Part shown: positions 60,892-64,000 of the stretch, in pieces
Layout of the letters: the number at the start of each line of letters is the position of its first letter
How positions within the stretch are numbered: the first letter of the stretch is position 1
From: Dyadobacter sp. CY345
GTDB taxonomy: Bacteria > Bacteroidota > Bacteroidia > Cytophagales > Spirosomataceae
NCBI RefSeq assembly: GCF_021502725.1
Contig: NZ_JAKFFS010000001.1
Coordinates: 1,550,001 to 1,614,000 of the forward strand
Length of the DNA: 64,000 nt
Reading direction: 5' to 3'
Made by a program: the position numbers and the translations under genes
The notes under the pieces: generated by a model
What the model was told of the DNA's origin: nothing
The model's database searches: none
Seen by the model: the letters and a program-made list of their open reading frames with translations, nothing else

Positions 60892-63800
60892 TGGTATACG
60901 GATTAAAATATTTTGCGAGATACAAGTCAGATGATGGCAAAGTAAAAGAACTTCGGTTTTCGAAGGCTGATTATTCAGGTCCAATAACTGAATGGTTTGT
61001 CACACATGCCAATGTTGAAAAAAGCCAGGGCTCGTCAGATTCTTTATTTAAAGAAACCATTGTTACTTCACAAAAACGCCTGGGATTATTTTTTAAGGAA
61101 CGTTATGACTTAACCGAATTTGTTTACGACCGCAAAACGTTCTTTCTGGAAGTTGTAATTATTGATACAAATAAAATTGAGTGGAGTGGATGGGTTGAAC
61201 CATGGGATGCAGCTCATGCGTATTCCAAGCCGCCACACCTTGTAAGCTTGACGGCAAGTTGCGGACTTGCGCACCTTTCAAAAAAAAAATATGTAAACTC
61301 AGATTCTTCTTTTAAGAAAACAGGACTGGTTATTATTCAGGAGTGTTTGGCAATAATGGGCAGTGATCTTCCATTACGTGTTTCTACACATATGATGGAA
61401 AATAGCTTTACAGGACCGGCGTTTAACGGGTTGTCATCCTTTGAAGTTAATGTTGCCCGGTATTATAATGACAATGGAGAGGCGCTTTTTTGCGATGTTA
61501 TCATTAACGATATCCTAAACCATTATAATGCAGAGTTAACCCAGTGGGATAACCGCTGGGTAATCAGGGGTATTGTTGATCATGCAACAGGGGATGAGGT
61601 TAGTTATATCGAGTATGCAAAGGATGGTAGTTCTCTACCGACGACAACGCCGTGGCCTCAAACTTTCATTGTCAATGATACCGATGCTTTCACAGTTGAT
61701 GGAGCCCAAGAACGAGTATTAGCGCCAATCACAAAATACCGGACCGAAGTTGACCTTGGAACGCAAAATCCATTTTTTGAAAATGGGAATATGTTTCTTT
61801 GGAGCTCTTCGGGATTAGTAGGGTGGGACTTCACGCACATGCCAAACGGAAACCCGGGCTGGGAAAGATATTATCTCGGCGGTGAAGGAGTAACAGCTTC
61901 AATTTTAAAGATCAATGGCAAATCTCCTGAACCGTACCGTAAGAAAAAGAAGAAGCCATGGTTTAAAATTATCGTTCTAATAGCAACGGGGGCCAATCCA
62001 CTTGGTGCCCAAATACTTGCTGCAAGAAATAAATATACCGAACTCGAACCAGCTCAATGGGTAGAAAGTTCGGCGGGGAAAATTGTTAAAGGTGATAAGA
62101 ACTTAACAGTCTCCTTTGATTATGAAACGGCTCCAAATTCGAGCGATGTTCTTATTTCCATCAGGCTGCATAGTTCATGGAAATCCGACGCACCTGACCG
62201 CTGGTTAAACTTCGGTGTAGGAGATACTGAAACCCAAGAGGAATTCCATTTAATCCGCGTGCCTCCGGTTGATCGAGAAGGCCTTATTTATGTGGGGAAT
62301 CTGGATGTTTCAGGCAATCCGAATTACCCCAATGGCACTACGCCTAACTGGACCTATATCGTTACCGGAGTGCCTGCAGGCCAGGTGAGAAAAGTCGGAG
62401 GGGCGAACGGTGTTATTGTTGAAAATGGAGACCTCGTAATATCTCGTATTGCCAACACTGGCGGCTCACAGGCAGCAACGGGTAAAAACTGGAATGTTAT
62501 CAATGTTAGAAACAATACTAAGAAAGGAACGTATGAAGTTACCATCCCGGTAGATAGGAACAATCTTGTAAGTTCCAGATTTATCAATGATCCAGCAATT
62601 TATGACACTGTACTTGTACGGTTTTATAAAATTGCGATCGGTGATAATAAAAGCGGAGACTGGTACAAAGTTTACAATCTTCGTGGAACTGTTGAAGGGT
62701 TTGTCCCTACTGCGGAATCTTCGAGATACGCCACTACGCTTGAACGTGGCGCGCCAACAGAGGAAGAGGCGGAAACTATTAATCTCATTACCGGAGATTA
62801 CAATCCCTGGTTTACCGGATCTCTAACAAAACCTGGTTCGAATGAGAATACAAAATCCTGGAAACGAAGAACGGCGCTAAGTGAAAGTCTTAGTATTTAC
62901 CGCGCTATGATGCTAGATAGGCTCTGCCTAACAAGTAGACCGCTAAGAGTGATTGAAGGTGAGATATTGATCACGGGCAATACTCCCGAAATATCTTATC
63001 TACATACACTGGTATTGGCTGACAAAGGGAATATGCGTCTGAAAATCACCCGTTTTTCTTACAATGATATAACGCGTGTTGCTAAAATAACAGCTGTTGA
63101 AGTTAGATATGAAGAGATACCGTCTGAGGAGCTCCGACAAGATTCATACATTCCAGGGCAAGGCACATTAAATTTAATACCAGGACAAGGAGACGGATAC
63201 TACCCAAGCAAATCTGACAGTACGAATGGCCGGATAAGTGCCGAAGATGTAGCACTTACAAATGAAGAGCTGGAAGAGATTGCTTTGAACAATGGCCGGC
63301 AAGGTGCCATGTTCGTTGATATTGATCCATTAACGTATGTCGTTGCAGAAGAAAGTACAGAGGTTATTAATTTACTGGATTTTATCAACCAACTTTTCAC
63401 TGAGCAAAATGAGGATCAGGAAGAAGAGGATATGTTTGATCCGGAAACTCTGATACTGTCTGTTGTCGACAAGCCGACCTGGGTTAGTGAAGTTCTTTTC
63501 GATAAACTGGAAGTGACGGCCACGGCCTTGGCCCCAAAGGTCGGAGACTATTATCTTACGCTCACAGCGTATGATGAGGAGTCTGAAACTAAGATTGAAT
63601 TCAGAGTGCCCATTCTGGTTGAGGAAAACGAAGAATTCATCGAAGCATGGCCGCCAGTCTTCGACCCGCCATTACCTACTCTATTCTTCGAAGTAGGAAA
63701 ACAGACGACAGATGGTTTTGTAATCATGGATTACATGCCGGAAGACTTGGTGTATGAGCACCTTACTTACCGGATCATGGGGAAACCTGAGTGGGTTTCT

Positions 63801-64000
63801 GATCAGTCTGTTGTTTTTGGTGAAGTTTCGGTAACAGGAAAACCGGTTAAAATCGAAACGCGGTATCTGACGCTTGAAATGACAGACGCCATAGGCAGAA
63901 TACATGTTGAGGAGATAACGCTTGCCTGCATCAAGAAAACCGTACTTAAACATAATCTTCTTGATCGTGGTGTGGATGGCCCGGGTGTACTTGGTGTTAT
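60891..64000 (+). CDS. Large phage tail protein, runs out of the window
   Basis: An open frame of at least 1,036 codons from ATG 60891 (overlapping the tape-measure TAA) to the right edge without a stop. The first 400 residues (FARYKSDDGKVKELRFSKAD, EWSGWVEPWDAAHAYSKPPH, LVSLTASCGLAHLSKKK) look like a distal tail or baseplate domain. The part near residues 850-1000 has two Ig-like repeats, KPTWVSEVLFDKLEVTATAL and KPEWVSDQSVVFGEVSVTGK, each ending in a Y-x-L-T-L strand, similar to putative Ig (He_PIG-type) domains. A tail-tip or host-contact role is likely. It is truncated only by the window. Confidence 0.85.
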   Translation, partial: MVYGLKYFARYKSDDGKVKELRFSKADYSGPITEWFVTHANVEKSQGSSDSLFKETIVTSQKRLGLFFKERYDLTEFVYDRKTFFLEVVIIDTNKIEWSGWVEPWDAAHAYSKPPHLVSLTASCGLAHLSKKKYVNSDSSFKKTGLVIIQECLAIMGSDLPLRVSTHMMENSFTGPAFNGLSSFEVNVARYYNDNGEALFCDVIINDILNHYNAELTQWDNRWVIRGIVDHATGDEVSYIEYAKDGSSLPTTTPWPQTFIVNDTDAFTVDGAQERVLAPITKYRTEVDLGTQNPFFENGNMFLWSSSGLVGWDFTHMPNGNPGWERYYLGGEGVTASILKINGKSPEPYRKKKKKPWFKIIVLIATGANPLGAQILAARNKYTELEPAQWVESSAGKIVKGDKNLTVSFDYETAPNSSDVLISIRLHSSWKSDAPDRWLNFGVGDTETQEEFHLIRVPPVDREGLIYVGNLDVSGNPNYPNGTTPNWTYIVTGVPAGQVRKVGGANGVIVENGDLVISRIANTGGSQAATGKNWNVINVRNNTKKGTYEVTIPVDRNNLVSSRFINDPAIYDTVLVRFYKIAIGDNKSGDWYKVYNLRGTVEGFVPTAESSRYATTLERGAPTEEEAETINLITGDYNPWFTGSLTKPGSNENTKSWKRRTALSESLSIYRAMMLDRLCLTSRPLRVIEGEILITGNTPEISYLHTLVLADKGNMRLKITRFSYNDITRVAKITAVEVRYEEIPSEELRQDSYIPGQGTLNLIPGQGDGYYPSKSDSTNGRISAEDVALTNEELEEIALNNGRQGAMFVDIDPLTYVVAEESTEVINLLDFINQLFTEQNEDQEEEDMFDPETLILSVVDKPTWVSEVLFDKLEVTATALAPKVGDYYLTLTAYDEESETKIEFRVPILVEENEEFIEAWPPVFDPPLPTLFFEVGKQTTDGFVIMDYMPEDLVYEHLTYRIMGKPEWVSDQSVVFGEVSVTGKPVKIETRYLTLEMTDAIGRIHVEEITLACIKKTVLKHNLLDRGVDGPGVLGV

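Larger units (their letters stand above)
37098..64000. mobile_element. Prophage, HK97-like siphovirus, right end outside window
   Basis: From tRNA-Arg to the edge the genes follow the order of a temperate siphovirus: leftward repressor block, divergent switch, replication genes (DUF4373, DnaB-like helicase), terminase small and large subunits, portal, prohead protease, major capsid, connectors, tail tube, tail chaperone pair, tape measure and a large tail protein. Nearly all structural genes overlap or abut on the plus strand. No integrase, lysis gene or second att copy is seen, so these should lie to the right. The left border at tRNA-Arg is inferred from position and the encoded CCA. Two damaged genes suggest it may be defective. 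Confidence 0.9.

Noticed and set aside
37098..64000. CRISPR array, restriction-modification, toxin-antitoxin or other known defence system in the prophage
   Set aside because: No regularly spaced repeats, methylase or nuclease motifs, or toxin-antitoxin pair were seen. The unknown genes remain unassigned.

Overview
The window looks like the chromosome of a Bacteroidota bacterium of the Cytophagales type (Dyadobacter/Spirosomaceae-like; inferred from remembered protein families and gene style, not from a search). Supporting signs are paired SusC/FecA-style TonB-dependent receptors with an N-terminal carboxypeptidase-like domain, a DUF4374 lipoprotein, almost no Shine-Dalgarno sequences, and promoters of the Bacteroidota form TTG-N18-21-TAnnTTTG, seen upstream of several genes and tRNAs.

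Bases 1-22,000 hold ordinary chromosomal genes with long spacers. They include an F420-reductase-like NAD(P) protein, a DUF4833-like secreted protein, YceI, an NmrA-like dehydrogenase divergent from an AraC regulator, and YegP. An iron-uptake-like block follows (TonB protein, two TonB-dependent receptors, DUF4374 lipoprotein). After it come a YghA-like dehydrogenase, beta-carbonic anhydrase, three receiver proteins without kinases (one a degenerate receiver), a soluble sugar-dehydrogenase-like lipoprotein and an epimerase-like protein. A probable small RNA lies at about 2,870-3,003.

Bases 22,000-37,100 are mostly housekeeping genes on the minus strand: tRNA-Ser(GGA), an emfourin-like protein cut by an in-frame stop, the cluster deacetylase-GT2-tatD-ansA, gltD-gltB, a STAS protein, purC, and a batB/batC-like pair. 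These are followed on the plus strand by tRNA-Ser(GCT), tRNA-Pro(TGG) and tRNA-Arg(TCT).

From tRNA-Arg to the right edge (about 37,100-64,000, running out of the window) lies a prophage of HK97-like siphovirus organisation, probably integrated at tRNA-Arg, the only one of the tRNAs here with an encoded CCA. The order is: a membrane protein; a leftward early block (three paralogous HTH proteins, one unknown, a two-HTH repressor); a divergent switch; a rightward early block (Cro-like protein, KilAC-type antirepressor, excisionase-like protein, DUF4373 replication protein with internal 21-bp repeats, DnaB-like helicase); a lone minus-strand moron-like gene; then packaging, head and tail genes (terminases, portal, protease, capsid, connectors, tail tube, two-frame tail chaperone, tape measure, and a >1,036-codon tail protein open at the edge). 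No integrase, lysis gene or second att site is inside the window. The helicase has a frameshifted N-terminus and the DUF3168 tail-completion gene carries an in-frame stop, so the phage may be decaying, recoded, or affected by sequencing errors.
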